This document shows positions 35,047 to 46,583 of a stretch of 64,000 bases of DNA, in pieces. Below the pieces are notes generated by a model. It had not been told where the DNA came from. It saw only the letters and a program-made list of their open reading frames with translations, and ran no database searches. This DNA comes from Oryza sativa Japonica Group (lineage: Eukaryota; Streptophyta; Magnoliopsida; Poales; Poaceae). Numbering within the stretch: the first letter of the stretch is position 1; each line of letters begins with the position of its first letter. Both the position numbers and the translations under genes were made by a program. The stretch is from assembly GCF_034140825.1 (NCBI RefSeq), contig NC_089035.1, positions 41,222,001 to 41,286,000 on the forward strand, written 5' to 3'.

Positions 35047-37638
35047 GGCGGCGGCCGGGGTTGGTGGGGAGATGGGTTGGTCACGAGGGTTGGGTTGTTG
35101 CGGGGTTTTGAGCTGCTATTGCTGCTTCCTCGTCCAAATCGTTAAATAGACAGAGGAATCAAGAGTGGTTTGTCTTGATCTGTATTTTTGTGCTCTTGCG
35201 TACAGGCCCCTTGGTTTCTTCGTATTCTCCATAATTCTCTTCACGAATTTTATATGCTTTTTATTTATTCGTGTTTTTTTTCCATTTCCTGTTGGTGGTA
35301 CTCAATCGGTCCTGAAATAGTTGACTTTGTTGATTTTTCTAAATATGTTTGATCGATTGTCTTATTTAAAATATTTAAATAATTATTAATTATTTTCCTA
35401 TCATTTGATCCGTTGTTAAATATAGTTTTATGTATACATATAGTTTTATATAGTTCACATAAGTTTTTGAATAAGATGAATGGCTAAATATATTTTAAAA
35501 AAATCAACAGCGTCAAATATTTAGGGACAGATGGAGTATATTTTTGTGTCAAACGGTGCTGCCAACTTAGCGGAAGATGTGAATGTGTTCGTGAAGATCC
35601 GAGTGATTCTTTGGTAGAAGTAGTGTTTAAGTTCTTCTCTATCATTTGAATGTTTCCTTTTTGTATTTTTGAAAAGTAAATTGGCTCCTTTTCGTATTTT
35701 TGAAAAACTAAATTGGCCTTTTATCTATCTCGGTAGCATCTTTTCTGAATTTTCACATAGCTCATACATGATGTTGGACCGTTTTTTAATGTTAATGTGA
35801 ATAACATACGGTTTTTGTTTTTAAAAGAAGGTACAACCAATTAGCTCAACATAAAGGTGCTAAACGATCCAGACGTGACAAAGCAATAAATCCAAAAAAA
35901 ACCCTCTAACACAAAAGGAAAATACAATTTACTCAATTATGTTTGTAAATCTTCATTTAAAATTGATAAGGTTATACAATTGACTTCAAATTTCAAATGC
36001 TATATTGTTATGTGAAACACAAACAAACGAATATAAAGGCATAAAGCAGTAAGATAGCCGCCATCTTTCTCCTTGAAAATGACTTCAGTTGATAGGCCAC
36101 CCATCCGTAGACGTGGAGTTACTGTAGCTCTCCACACAGTGACATCTGATATATACATGGAGAAATGGCTCTACTAAATCTGCCATGGATGATCGAGACT
36201 TTCTGTCTAGATACAGGCCTGGATCTTTAAAAAAAAAGTAACATTATTTTCCAGTTTTTCAAGCAAAAAAAAAGGGGGGGGCTTCTGTTTAGAATGAAAA
36301 CAAATAAAACGAAGTTGTAGAGAAATATCACGGTGGTGGGTTGGTCTGCGACTTGCTGATGGTGGTTGTTGGCAGCATTATCTAATCTATCACATTATCA
36401 CATTTGTAATCTGTTCATACCTGCAAAAATATCTTCGATCCTGTAACAGAAACTAAAAGGAAGAAAAGCGCCGCAAGAAATGCAGCCAGGTCCTTGGGTT
36501 TCCTCGTATTCACGCACAAGGCCGTGCATCACGCTTGTCAGAGAGGCGCCCCTTGGGCCGAGGAAAAGTCCAACCAGAGGTTGCCATTTGCTGCTGCTTC
36601 TCACATCTATGAACACAAGAACAATCCAAAAAGAAAAAAAAATATGAACAGAACAGAGGCGGCTACGACCTCTGTTCTTGCAGTGCAAAACGTGACGCAT
36701 CAATTTGTGATACGGCGAGGGGCAACGCTGAATCGCGACCGTTCGTTTCCTGATCGGACGGGCGGACGGCTGGGTAGCTATCAAACAGTGTGAAACTTGA
36801 CCCATCCCAAGGGCCAGATGCCCCCCACCCTCTGCACGGCTGCACTCACCCAAGCCTCTACGGCGACGGCGGCTGCGAGAGCCAAAGACCAACACAACCT
36901 TGTGATGGCTTTGCTTCGATTTTATGGCTGGAAACCATAGTATACCTTACAATAACCGTGTGATTTTTATAGTAATCACGCGGTTACCAAGAAAAAATTG
37001 GGACAACAATAACCTTACCCAAACAGTTTAAAAAACTCTAGCCTCCCCTCTTTTGGTGTATGAAAGAACGGCGCCGCGTCCGGATGTCTAGAGTTTGGGC
37101 TTCTCTTTCGTTAGAGACTGCACTATGCTATAGTTAAATCTACAACGAGTGAAACTAAGTTTTGTGGTTGTGTTTATAATGTACTTCTACTATAGTAATT
37201 TTATTAAGAATTTGTAGTGTTTTCTCTTTAATAAAAAGAATGTGTAGTTTTATCTCCTTTTTTAAGAATTTGTAGTTTTTTAGACGAGTGATCACAGCTT
37301 GAAAATGGATAGTAACTGCATGCCGGAGACACCGTATCATTGTAGCAGATGATCAGTAGCCCGGAAAGACAAAAAGGGAAAAGGCTAATTTCACTATAGA
37401 AGAAATCGTGCACATTGCAACGATTAATTAAGCACGCACAATTGCACAATACATGAACACGGATCGCCTCCTTGAAAGAAAAAACAACAAGGAAAAAAAA
37501 CTAGAAAAAAGAAAGAAAGAAGAAGAAATTAACAGCGGCTTAATCAGAAGAAACGAACCAATCAATGTACATCTCTCGCGATCCAATCCATGTCTCGTCT
37601 CTATAATCTGTGTGTATATAGCTCATCATCCATGGCGG
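35047..37638. other. Intergenic region between transaldolase and first GT47 gene
   Basis: This holds the transaldolase promoter side and the GT47 3' flank. It contains a Stowaway MITE (35301-35536). A short GGTTATTGT/ACAATAACC inverted cluster lies near 36945-37010. No gene is supported; the open frames at about 36400-36900 overlap on both strands and have no recognisable domain. Confidence 0.5.
35301..35536. mobile_element. Stowaway-like MITE in transaldolase upstream region
   Basis: The ends CTCAATCGGTCCTGAAATAG and ATTTAGGGACAGATGGAG are flanked by TA. Internal GTCTTATTTAAAATATTT and AATAAGATGAATGG segments pair. It shares the GTTGACTTT...AAATCAACAGCGTC arms of the elements at 47911 and 59812. 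It lies about 255 bp upstream of the transaldolase start. Confidence 0.75.
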
Positions 37639-40600
37639 CTACCATGGCTTGAGGTCGTTCTCGAGGCCCTGGTCCCAGTCGATGCCCTTCTCGCCGGGCT
37701 CGAGGAAGACGCCCTTGGGGTGCGGCAGCTTGCGCGCGAGCCCGTTGAGTATCTGGTGGAACGCGTCGCCGGGCCTCGCCGGCTGGTGGAACAGCACGGC
37801 CTGCTTCATCGCCGGGGACGCCAGCAGCCGCTGCTTCCGGATGACCTCGTCGAGCGGGACGGACGCCAGGATGGTGTCCAGCCTCGGCACGTCCTCCTCC
37901 GCCACGAACACGCTGATCTCCCCCCACGGGATGGCGTCCGCGAAGGGGAGCACGATGTCGTCGGCGATGATCACCGGGATGCACCCGAACACCACCGCCT
38001 CCACCAGCCGGGGGCTCCACGGCGCCCACCCCAGCGGGCACAGGCAGAAGATGGCCCGCTGCATGTCCTCGTAGTACGTCGCCGGGTGCTCCGTCGAGAT
38101 GTCGAACAGCGGGTTGTCCTTGAAGTTCTCCCACACCGACGCCCTCGCGCCGCGGGCGTAGTACCCGCCCTCGGGATCATTCCCCATGTCGTAGAAAAGC
38201 CCCCGAAAATACACGAAGATCGAGCGCGGCGTCGCGGGGCTGATGCGGTGCGCCTCCATCTTGCGGGGATCGGCGTACGGCGGCACGGTGATCGACCCCG
38301 GCTGGAGGCAGGGGTGGTGGCGCTGGCCGAACGTCTGCACCAGCGTGGCGCGCCGGAGCACCGGGAGGATGCCGCGCTCGATGGCGCGCTCCTCCTGGTA
38401 GTGGAAGCAGGCGCCGAAGTCGTGCGGCGCGAGGAAGAAGTGGTCGGCGCCGTCGGTGCGGTTCCAGTAGGGCCACGTGGCGGCGACGTAGCGGACGGCG
38501 CTGCGCATGATGCGCGGGGCGCGGAAGGGGAGCGGGAAGCCCTGCGGGGTGAGGTCGCAGGTGGTGTAGGCGGGTGTGTAGAACCAGTCGGCCTCCTCCG
38601 GGTCGAGGGTGCGCACGGGGCTGGAGAGGAGGAACTGGTGCATGAAGATCTCCGCCGCGAACATGTGCTGCAGGCACCGGCTGTCCTTGGCCAGCAGGTT
38701 CAGGTTGTACTTGCGTGGCATCTCGTACACGAACACCTTCAGCTTCCCCGTCGGGTCGTCCTCCAGCACGTCGCCGCCCTTCCCTGCACAATCCACATCC
38801 ACATCCATCAGTTAATTTTCACTGCTTGTTAGTTGTTCGTGGTATTGATTTGCCATGGTAAACCTTGAAACGGATCGGATCGGACATTTCCTAGTGCTAC
38901 GAATCTGAATAGGCCTCTCTAATTCTTATACTTTGGGACGGAGGGAGGAAGTACATGCCGAAATGCGGACAATGTTCAGCAAACGAGTAGTAACATGTCG
39001 TTTTTGCAGTATCAGTTTCAGGCTGCCTTTTGGGATCAGAGCATAAAAATGTGCCAGATGCTCAGGTTGGGGGTTTGGGAATTGCTAAAAAACTGTTGCA
39101 AGTTTTTTAAGGTGAAAAAACCTTACAGTATAACCATAGTATAATTGTAATATAATTACCCTACAACTACATTGTAGCTAGAGATCCACATGATCAGTTT
39201 CAGCGTCAGTTTTTCAGTTCATAAACAGCAAACCTGAAGAGTTCCAGAAAAAGAAAGAGAGTAAAATTAAATGTTTGTGTGTTTTGCAGGGTCAGTTTCA
39301 GCAATGCCTTCTTAGATCAGAGCACCATCTTTTCAGTTCAAAGCAGCAGGAATGTGCAATATGTTCAGGATGGTGGTTTACATGATTAGTTTCAGTAAAG
39401 AACAGTAAAATGAGCCCAAATTAATTGTTGTGGATTATACATGTTCAGTTTCAGAACTGCCTTTTGAGTTCACAACAGCAAAATGTGCTGCCAGATGTTC
39501 AGGTTGGGGTATAGATTATCAGTTTCAGAACAACTGCACGTCTGCACCAACTTCAGTTCATAACAGTACAATATAACTAATCACTAGTATTAGTGAGCAT
39601 ATTAGTTGGTGGAAGTGACCGAATTAGTTGCAGTCAGTAGTTCACCAACCATAGGATCTTGTGCTATACTACTAAAAATCAATCCCTATCAACTCCTGTC
39701 TACTTTCATGGAGTTTTATGTTTATCTATTGTTAATCACCAACCAGGTTGGTTGTTAGCATGTCCAGTTCAAGAAAAAAAAAGGACGAAGAAGAAGAAAC
39801 AGAATCATTCACAGGCCAGTAAGTGGGCGACCACTGCTCAATCGAGCACACTTTTTTCACTTTTTATACTAACAAATTTCCAGATCTCGCAGGCTCTAAT
39901 TTGCAGATTAAAGAAGAACAAGTTGTGCAAGTTAGGCACAGGCGCTGCTCACAAGAGACGGCAATAATGGCAGCCTTTGCCTCGATTCCTGAGGCAGCCG
40001 CACTATGGATGCGTGATCACAAAGGAGATGGTACAGAAAGGGGAAAACTTTGGGGACGAAGAAGAAGGAGAGATCTGAGCCATCAAGCATGGTGGTGGTG
40101 ACCTAACTAGAAGCAGCCATTGATGCAAATGCGATGCAATGTAGTAGTGTGATCATGTCACCAAGAAGCTGTCCTAAAGGCTTCACCTACCAACCAATTC
40201 TGGTGAGCTCACTGCAGCTGCAAGCAGTTACAGGCAGGCAGGCAGGCAGGTTGGTGGTTACTGGGTGGCATTGCTGTTATTACAGTTACAGTTACTGCTG
40301 CTGCAGCATGTAGTACAGGTTCTTGATAAAAGTTGGTGGCCTGTGCTGGCCACATGGTTGGATCACTCATCACAGCCTGGTTTGATGGTTGGTTCACAGG
40401 GAAGCTAGCTAGCTAGCTACTGGATTGTTATTGCAGGATAATTTGTATAACTGCATATTGATCCAAGAAAGCAAGAACTGAAGCTGATTTTGTAGTGGTG
40501 GAATGGAACCGAAAGAATCGGATGTGTGAATTGTGAAGCAGAGGAGAATTTTATGAGAGCGTATGAATGGATTGGATGAATTGCAAGCATGCTTCGCGAA

Positions 40601-40956
40601 TGCAGGATGAGCAATAGAGAGTGACATTTTGCGAATTCATCGGCGGTGACGCAAGCCGGTAAATCTGAATCTCGAGGGGTGTCAATTTGAGACGCCATCG
40701 ACGGTGACCCATCCCATGGAATCAAGAATCCAAGCGGAGGAGACGAGGAATTGGCAGCAGGTAGGTCAGTAGTTGCTTATCTATCTATTTATCTAGCTAA
40801 GGTAGGTAGGTTGCTGGTGAGGCGGAGCGTACCTGACATCCTGCCATGCTTCTGCGTCGTCGTCGCCGCCGCGGCGAAGCAAGACACGGCGAGCAGCAGA
40901 ACGGCCACCGCCGCCGCCACCGCCGACGCCACGCCGGCGCACGGCCTCGTCCCCAT
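37639..40956 (-). CDS. GT47 exostosin-type glycosyltransferase, IRX10-like (two-exon copy)
   Basis: Two exons, 40956-40833 and 38783-37639, join in frame to 422 aa. The N-terminus MGTRPCAGVASAVAAAVAVL leads a hydrophobic stretch (about residues 8-32) consistent with a signal anchor or signal peptide, so Golgi lumen placement is inferred. The exostosin domain starts DPTGKLKVFVYEMPRKYN. It includes FAAEIFMHQFLLSS, EEADWFYTPAYTTCDLTP, HDFGACFHYQ, SIFVYFRGLFYD and the donor-site region EAVVFGCIPVIIADDIVLPF. IRX10-type GT47 enzymes elongate the beta-1,4-xylan backbone. Unlike its two neighbours, the region after FHYQ is one uninterrupted exon: two introns are absent exactly at FHYQ/EER and YYAR/GAR. 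The coding DNA is also much more GC-rich. From memory this is Os01g0926400 (annotated as probable glucuronosyltransferase). Confidence 0.93.
38784..40832. repeat. Diverged repeats in intron 1 of the two-exon GT47 gene
   Basis: Three similar segments lie near 39022-39075, 39308-39380 and 39457-39512. Each has a GCCTTTTGGGATCAGAGCA-like start, an AACAGCAAAATGTGC-like middle and an ATGTTCAGGTTGGGG-like end, with many TCAGTTTCAG and TTTCAGTTCA runs between them. The intron (2,049 bp) has no other identifiable element. Confidence 0.55.
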
Positions 40957-41495
40957 TGGCGCCGCTCTCGTGCTCCCACCAATTTCAGCACGCCAAGAGA
41001 TGTAGCCGACAAGACTGAATTAAGCCGTCGGCGTCAGCGTCGGCGTCGGCGGCGGCGGCACGGTGCACGAGAGCTCGAGCGGCGAGAGGGCTTTTGATTA
41101 GCTCTGCTCCTCCTCGTGCTCACCGCCTGCGCCGCTGTCCCTCTCTCCGGGAGCGGCGCCGAAAGATTGGAGATGAATCGAGGCTGATCTAACAATGCGA
41201 GGTCGCGAGGAGGTGGAGGAGGAAGACGAGGTCGTCTAGCTTGGGGTGGTGAGGTGAGGCGGTCAAGCTGATGAGCGAAGCGAAGCAAGGGGAAGAGTAG
41301 AAAAAGTAGAGGGACGAGGCAGGTGGGCGTATTACGCAAACAAGCCAAGCCCGAGCGACGCGACCGACCGACCGATGGACCGACTCGGTCCGGTTGCTGT
41401 TGCCGGTTTGCGAATGCGAATTTCGTTTGCGTTCGATTGGATGGATACAAGGGGAAGGAGGAGTTGTCGTACTCCCGCGGTAAGCCCATGATTAC
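40957..41495. other. 5' flank of the two-exon GT47 gene
   Basis: GC-rich probable 5' UTR and promoter on the minus strand, with a (GTCGGC)n-like run near 41027-41060. No separate gene is supported. Confidence 0.45.
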
Positions 41496-41730
41496 GGCTG
41501 AGTTATTTTCCAACTTTTTCAACTCAATCTCTCTTATTTTTCACGCGCACATTTTTCAAACTGCTAAATTATACAATTACTTTTATAAAAATCTATACGA
41601 AAGTTTATTAGAAAATCATATTAATCTATTTTAAAAAATCTGCTAATATTTAATTAATCACGTGCTAATGGACTGCTCCGTTTTACGTGTGCAGGAGATT
41701 TGTTCCTAACGAGTTGCAGCGAACACAGCC
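41496..41730 (+). mobile_element. Tourist-like MITE (240-bp family), inverted pair member 1
   Basis: The element runs from GGCTGAGTTATTTTCC to GCGAACACAGCC. It contains CACATTTTTCAAACTGCTAAA and TTAATTAATCACGTGCTAATGG. The target duplication is unclear. It lies 19 bp from the oppositely oriented copy at 41750. Confidence 0.75.
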
Positions 41731-41749
41731 ATAACGGTAAGGTTACTAA

Positions 41750-41993
41750 GGGTGTGTTTGAGGAGAAGGAGATTGGAGAGATTGGGAAGATACGCAAAAC
41801 GAGGTTAGCCATTAGCACATGATTAATTAAGTATTAATTATTTTAAATTTTAAAAATGGATTAATATGATTTTTTTTAAAGCAACTTTCCTATAGAAAAT
41901 TTTTACAAAAAACACACCGTTTAGTAGTTTAGGAAACGTGATCACGGAAAACGAGGTGCTTTCTCACCCTATCTCACACAAACGAACTCAGCC
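41750..41993 (-). mobile_element. Tourist-like MITE (240-bp family), inverted pair member 2
   Basis: A 244-bp element runs from GGGTGTGTTTGAGGAGAAGG to CAAACGAACTCAGCC. It has a perfect TAA target duplication (41747-41749 and 41994-41996), which places the family with PIF/Harbinger-type MITEs. Its body is the reverse complement of the neighbour at 41496-41730. Confidence 0.85.
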
Positions 41994-42650
41994 TAAGAAA
42001 GTACTCCTCTATAAACAAAAAAGTCAAACTCTAGAGTTTGATTATTATTATTTTTGACAGATGGAGTATGAAGCAATGGAAAAACCGGACAGAATTTGTG
42101 AAAATTTTGAATTTTAGTTTGTTTTTTGGAACTCGTAGCCTCATCATTTGTCCTACTAAGAATCATTCGCTGTCAAATTTTATAATTTAAAACTTAATTT
42201 TTTTAAGTTAATTTTAGGATATTTTCAATATATGTTTTCAGTATTAATTCTTATATATAAATATTTTACCTACAAATTATTTTTATTCGATGATATTTTA
42301 TTTTGGTAATAAATCTACCATTGCCATACATGTAACCCTGAGACATGATGGGATGGGTTTGGGTTTGATTAATAATTAATTCGGCTCGCCCGCAATCACG
42401 CAGGCAAGTGGTCACCTGCTCCCGGAGGACTCGCATTGCAAAGTCGCGTGCGTGCCATGCTAAATGCTATATTCCGATAATCCGATTACCATACCATGTG
42501 AGGAGGAGCTGTAAAGAAAAGAAAAAAGGGGTTTGCAAAAAACGTGGTGCCTCCGCCTGGCCGGGGTGGTTGGAGCGGGTTAGGATACAAACCTACTCTA
42601 AGCTCTTTTTAATTTTTAAAAAATAAAGCACTTTTGTTTAAAAAAACACA

Positions 42651-42982
42651 TAGGAGTGTTTAGCTTCAGGATTGTAAAGTTTTGTCGTGTCACATAAGCT
42701 ATTATATAGGGTGTTTGGACACTAATAAAAAATTAATTACAGAATCCGTCAGTAACCGCGAAATGAATTTATTAAACCTAATTAATCTATCATTAGCAAA
42801 TATTTACTGTAGCACCATATTTTTAAATTATTGAGCAATTATGCTTGAAAAAATCGTCTCGTAAATTAGTCCCAATCTGTACAATTAGTTATTTTTTAGC
42901 ATATATTTAATACTCTATGTATCTATGTAGGTGTTTAAATGTTCGATGTGACATGTAAAAAATTTTAGGTGGGATCCAAACA
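42651..42982 (-). mobile_element. MITE, GGCCCTGTTTAG family (diverged)
   Basis: The body matches the copies at 22086 and 61991: AAACCTAATTAATCTATCAT, TACTGTAGCACCATAT, ATCGTCTCGTAAATTAGTCC and TATTTAATACTC. The ends are AGGAGTGTTTAGC and GGGATCCAAACA. The exact target duplication was not found. Confidence 0.65.
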
Positions 42983-43820
42983 ATGCCAAAGGGAAAAGAA
43001 AAGGAGAGAGAGAAAGATTAATCAATTCAATCATGTGACATTGATGGCGACGGTGTGCATTGCATTTGCATTTGCATGGCTACAGCTGCAGATCCCAGCA
43101 CAGCAGCTGCAGCGCAGAGCCTGCAAATCTGCCTGCAAACGGAGGCCAAAAAGGCCCAGAACCCGGGACGAGGAATCCTCCTCCCCCCATCTCCCTTCTC
43201 TGCGTGCGCCGCTCGCATTCGCCTCCGCGACGCCTGCATACATCTGTCCTCCATGCATTGCCCCCACCATTCGATCTCCATCGCTTTGTGCAGACAGGAG
43301 GAGGGGGGCAAAACGACGAGGGTTTTTTTTTTCCTTCACAGTGTAGATCTCGTTCTTTTCTCAGAGTCTAACAGTTCGGTGTAATGGTGGGATGAAAATG
43401 TATGTGACATGAGTCTCTAGTTAAGACAATGTAGCGTACGATTTCTGCGTAGCCACGTTCTAAAAATAGATACGATTCGGAGTGGATGATTCGGATATGG
43501 ATATTTTTCCTGTATACGAATATGAATACCCGATGAATAATGCTATTCGTATATCCATTAAAGGTTTTGAAATATACCACAGTCCGTACCAATTCTAGAC
43601 ATTTAATCTACTCCTTTCGTCCCAAAATTTTGTGTGATCATACTTGTTTATATTTGAAGTTTAGGTGATTTTCATGTTTCGACAAAATTTTTGTTTTTTT
43701 TGTGTTTGATTATGTTCAATTATTATTTATATTTGACATGATTTATATTTATTTTTGTATGAGATATAAGTTTTTTTACATCCAGTTAAAAATATAAAAA
43801 CGAATATGGTGAAGTATTAA
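42983..43820. other. Intergenic with a GC-rich island and repeat scraps
   Basis: A 300-bp GC-rich island (about 43020-43310) has overlapping open frames on both strands but no recognisable domain or splice partner. About 43470-43570 carries ATTCGTATATCC-type repeat sequence and resumes in style at 44060-44100 (ATTCGCATCCACTCGATC). This suggests an older repeat split by the MITE at 43821 and other insertions. Confidence 0.4.
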
Positions 43821-44057
43821 GGCTGTGTTCTTATCCTAGGTTTCCTAACTCATCTCTCTCGTTTCTCGTGCGCATGCTTTTCAAACTACTAAACATTGCG
43901 TTTTTTTAAAAGTTTCTATATAAAAGTTGCTTTAAAAATCATATTGATTTATTTTTTTAAAAAAAATAGTCAGTACTTAATTAATCACGTGGTAATAGAT
44001 CATTCAATTTTTCATGCACACTACTCCGGTTAGGAACACGTTGGAGCGAACACGGCC
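43821..44057 (+). mobile_element. Tourist-like MITE (240-bp family)
   Basis: A 237-bp element runs from GGCTGTGTTCTTATCC to GCGAACACGGCC and is flanked by TTAA on both sides. It contains GCATGCTTTTCAAACTACTAAA and TTAATTAATCACGTGGTAATAG. Confidence 0.85.
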
Positions 44058-44306
44058 TTAATAATATCTATTCGCATCCACTCGATCTTTTTCGATCCCT
44101 AGTTGTATGTATGCGGTGTCCATTAATTTACTCCGACCGCGCTGGTACAGTACAGTACAGTTTCTTGATTATAAATTCGGAATGGCTAGCTGTTGAGAGT
44201 CATTAACTCCATCCATGTGATGGGTAACACCTACTCTACTCTACAGTATAATACTAGTGTGGTACTGATACGGTGATTATATGCTGTACTATCATTATAC
44301 TACTGC

Positions 44307-44637
44307 GGCCCTGTTTGGTTCTATGGACTAATGTTTAGCTCTCACATTTTAATTTTAAATTAGCCCTCAAGAATCCAAACAGGTGGGCTAATTTTGAGCT
44401 AATGTGAATTAGCCCCCCTCAAAATATTAGCCCCTCCAAGGGATGCTAATAGGGTTAATTTTGTGTGGGGATCATCAAAAAGCAGCTCTCTCTCCTCTCT
44501 TTCTACTCTCTCCAACTTTTAGCCTTGAATTAGCCCATGGATCCAAATATACCACCCTAGGCTAATGTTTAGCATATTAATTTATGACTAAACATTAGCT
44601 CTTAAAATTAGCCCTGGTTAATCTTACCAACAGAGCC
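44307..44637. mobile_element. MITE with GGCCCTGTTTGG-type ends
   Basis: A 331-bp element runs from GGCCCTGTTTGGTTC to ACCAACAGAGCC. The interior repeatedly carries TTAGCC/GGCTAA segments (AATTAGCCCTCAAG, GAATTAGCCCCCC, GAATTAGCCCATGG, TAGGCTAATGTTTAGC). This is a family different from the ones above. Confidence 0.75.
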
Positions 44638-45602
44638 TCGTTGTGTTACTTGTGCACGCGATGCACGGACAGTTTCATTCTCTGTCTTCAAAGGCTTGAA
44701 GCCGGCAACATATCGTTTTCATAGACAGCTATTGTACCACAACGGTAGTACCCTACTTCTCCATTTCTCACTCAGCTTCGTCTTTAACAACACCGTTGTA
44801 CCATGCTTACCATTTGCCTCTCTATGAAAATAAAAACATCATTTCGATTTTCAAAAATATAGCTCAACTGGTTTCAACTCAACTGTCTAATTAGGCGATG
44901 TACATATCAACATCGGAACGTCTATAATAACTTCTTAAATCTCAAAATATATTGGTTGAATCATCGGAGGTGCAAGATTGGGTGTGTATATTCATATGAA
45001 ACGAGTGTGCGCATATTATATGAGTGTCTGCGTCGGCACCATGTTTAAAAAAAAGAATGGTGGAAGTGTTTATAGCCAAACATAAAAGATAAATATCGAG
45101 GTGAGGTAACCATGCCTTTCATCGTAGGAGTATGCTTGTTAACTTATAATAGCTCAATTTTGAATTACAAAAATCAATTTTGAAACTTTTTTTTTCATTA
45201 TAGTCCCTTTTCCGGTATTATCTTTTAAGCCGCACATAACATAAATGTAAAAAAAATACCTATCAATTACATATTTAGTTTGTTTGTTTTTTGATGGCTT
45301 ATCATCCGTGGTCCAAACAACCAGAGCCTATTACACAAGTTTAACCTGATGGCAGCAGCACACCAAGCATAAAAACGACAATCCTACTGATACATATACA
45401 CAATCTACTCCTCCCCAAATATATACACACACACACAAACTACTCCAAGAGCAACCAAAGCCAAGGAAATATTATTAATAGCCATTTTATAAAACGATGC
45501 GGGAACGGCCGTGTATGTGGGCATGAACGTATTCCCAACGATTAATTAATTGCTTGATTAATTAAAGATAGGGGACATATAAGCGTGGCGTTGCGACACC
45601 AC
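44638..45602. other. Intergenic, no gene seen
   Basis: AT-rich sequence with no coding or repeat boundary that I could support. Confidence 0.45.
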
Positions 45603-46064
45603 GGGCCTGTTCACTTTGATGTCAAAAAAAAACCTTACCAAATTTTGTCAATGCCAAAATTTTAGTAACTTGTCAAAATTTTGGCAGGATTTCTTATATA
45701 GTTACCAAAATTTGGCAGCAAACTAAGAGCACCCACAATGGTAAAGTAAGGTGCTATCTATAAAACATGTACATCTCAGCAATAGACTTGATTAATAGTA
45801 AACCACCTTAATAGTATGTCTATATTGGTATCTATAGCTCTCTCATGCATTGCCTCGTTTTTCTCTATAGACTATCTCTAAGTTAGTAGATAGCTTTGCT
45901 CTCTCTCTTTATTTAATACCTTCCAAGTAGGAAAATATGCTGACATGGATCTCTTGTAGAGAGCCTATAGATAACTATTGTGGGTGCCCTAAATGTAGCC
46001 ATTTTTTTTTACAACTATACCAAAATTTGGTAAGATTAAAAATGACATCAAAGTGAACAGGCCC
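45603..46064. mobile_element. MITE with GGGCCTGTTCACTTTG ends, split by another MITE
   Basis: The ends GGGCCTGTTCACTTTGATG and CATCAAAGTGAACAGGCCC are perfectly inverted, with a possible 3-bp CAC duplication outside. The body holds CCAAATTTTGTC and ACCAAAATTTGGTAAG inverted blocks. Its centre is interrupted by the element at 45727-45989. Confidence 0.85.
45727..45989. mobile_element. Tourist-like MITE nested in another MITE
   Basis: A 263-bp element runs from GAGCACCCACAATGG to CTATTGTGGGTGCCC, with a perfect TAA target duplication (45724-45726 and 45990-45992). It lies inside the element at 45603-46064, so it is younger. Confidence 0.9.
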
Positions 46065-46482
46065 CACGTCACTTGATCGGCCTAGAACTGGATTCCTAAC
46101 ATCGGTAGTTTTTGTCAAGATTACGACCACCCAACGCGCAGGAGGTTGGCACCTTAATTTCAGTGACATCACTAAGCAGTAGAAGTGGAACAATTAAAAA
46201 CATGGAGGAATTAGTTGTTTTTTTGGCTGTGATCCTGGAGTATCTGATTAGTGATTACAGCAGAGTGACGCATTGCATTGAAACAAAATTGGAACTTTGT
46301 TCGTTAGTATAGCTGTTTGCAGAGCAAGGTAATCGTTCACTGTCAGCCTGTCACTAATGCACACGAAAATTCAAGCTGAAGAAGGAAAGAAACAGATTAG
46401 TATAGCTGTTGCACAGCAAGACAATCACTCACTGTCAGGCCTCTCAGTAAAGCGCAAAAAAGAACTCAAGCTGAAGATGAAA

Positions 46483-46510
46483 AAATAAAAATAAAAATAA
46501 AAAATAATTT
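46483..46510 (-). terminator. Pol III T-run terminator of tRNA-Phe
   Basis: Immediately after the tRNA on the minus strand come AAAATTATT and then successive runs of T (TTTTTTATTTTTATTTTTATT). Pol III stops at four or more T. Confidence 0.7.
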
Positions 46511-46535
46511 TGCGGTGAGCGTGGATCGAACACGC

Positions 46536-46578
<43 letters not shown>

Positions 46579-46583
46579 CCCGC
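46511..46583 (-). tRNA. trnF-GAA: tRNA-Phe (GAA anticodon)
   Basis: The 73-nt gene reads from GCGGGGATAGCTCAGTTGGG on the minus strand. The D-stem is GCTC/GAGC, the anticodon loop CTGAAGA, the T-arm GCGTG-TTCGATC-CACGC, the acceptor 3' strand TCACCGC and the discriminator A. Internal A box (TAGCTCAGTTGG) and B box (GTTCGATCC) are intact. There is no intron and no encoded CCA. It matches my recollection of plant cytosolic tRNA-Phe, including the one unpaired acceptor position. Confidence 0.98.

Noticed and set aside
36398-36895. 165-codon minus-strand frame
   Set aside because: No recognisable domain, overlapping opposite-strand frames and no splice partner.
37453-38832. A 459-codon plus-strand frame
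   Set aside because: It is the antisense shadow of the GC-rich GT47 exon, which has clear homology on the minus strand.
42969-43384. Several 94-125-codon frames on both strands
   Set aside because: They overlap one GC-rich island in four frames without conserved motifs; none stands out as real.
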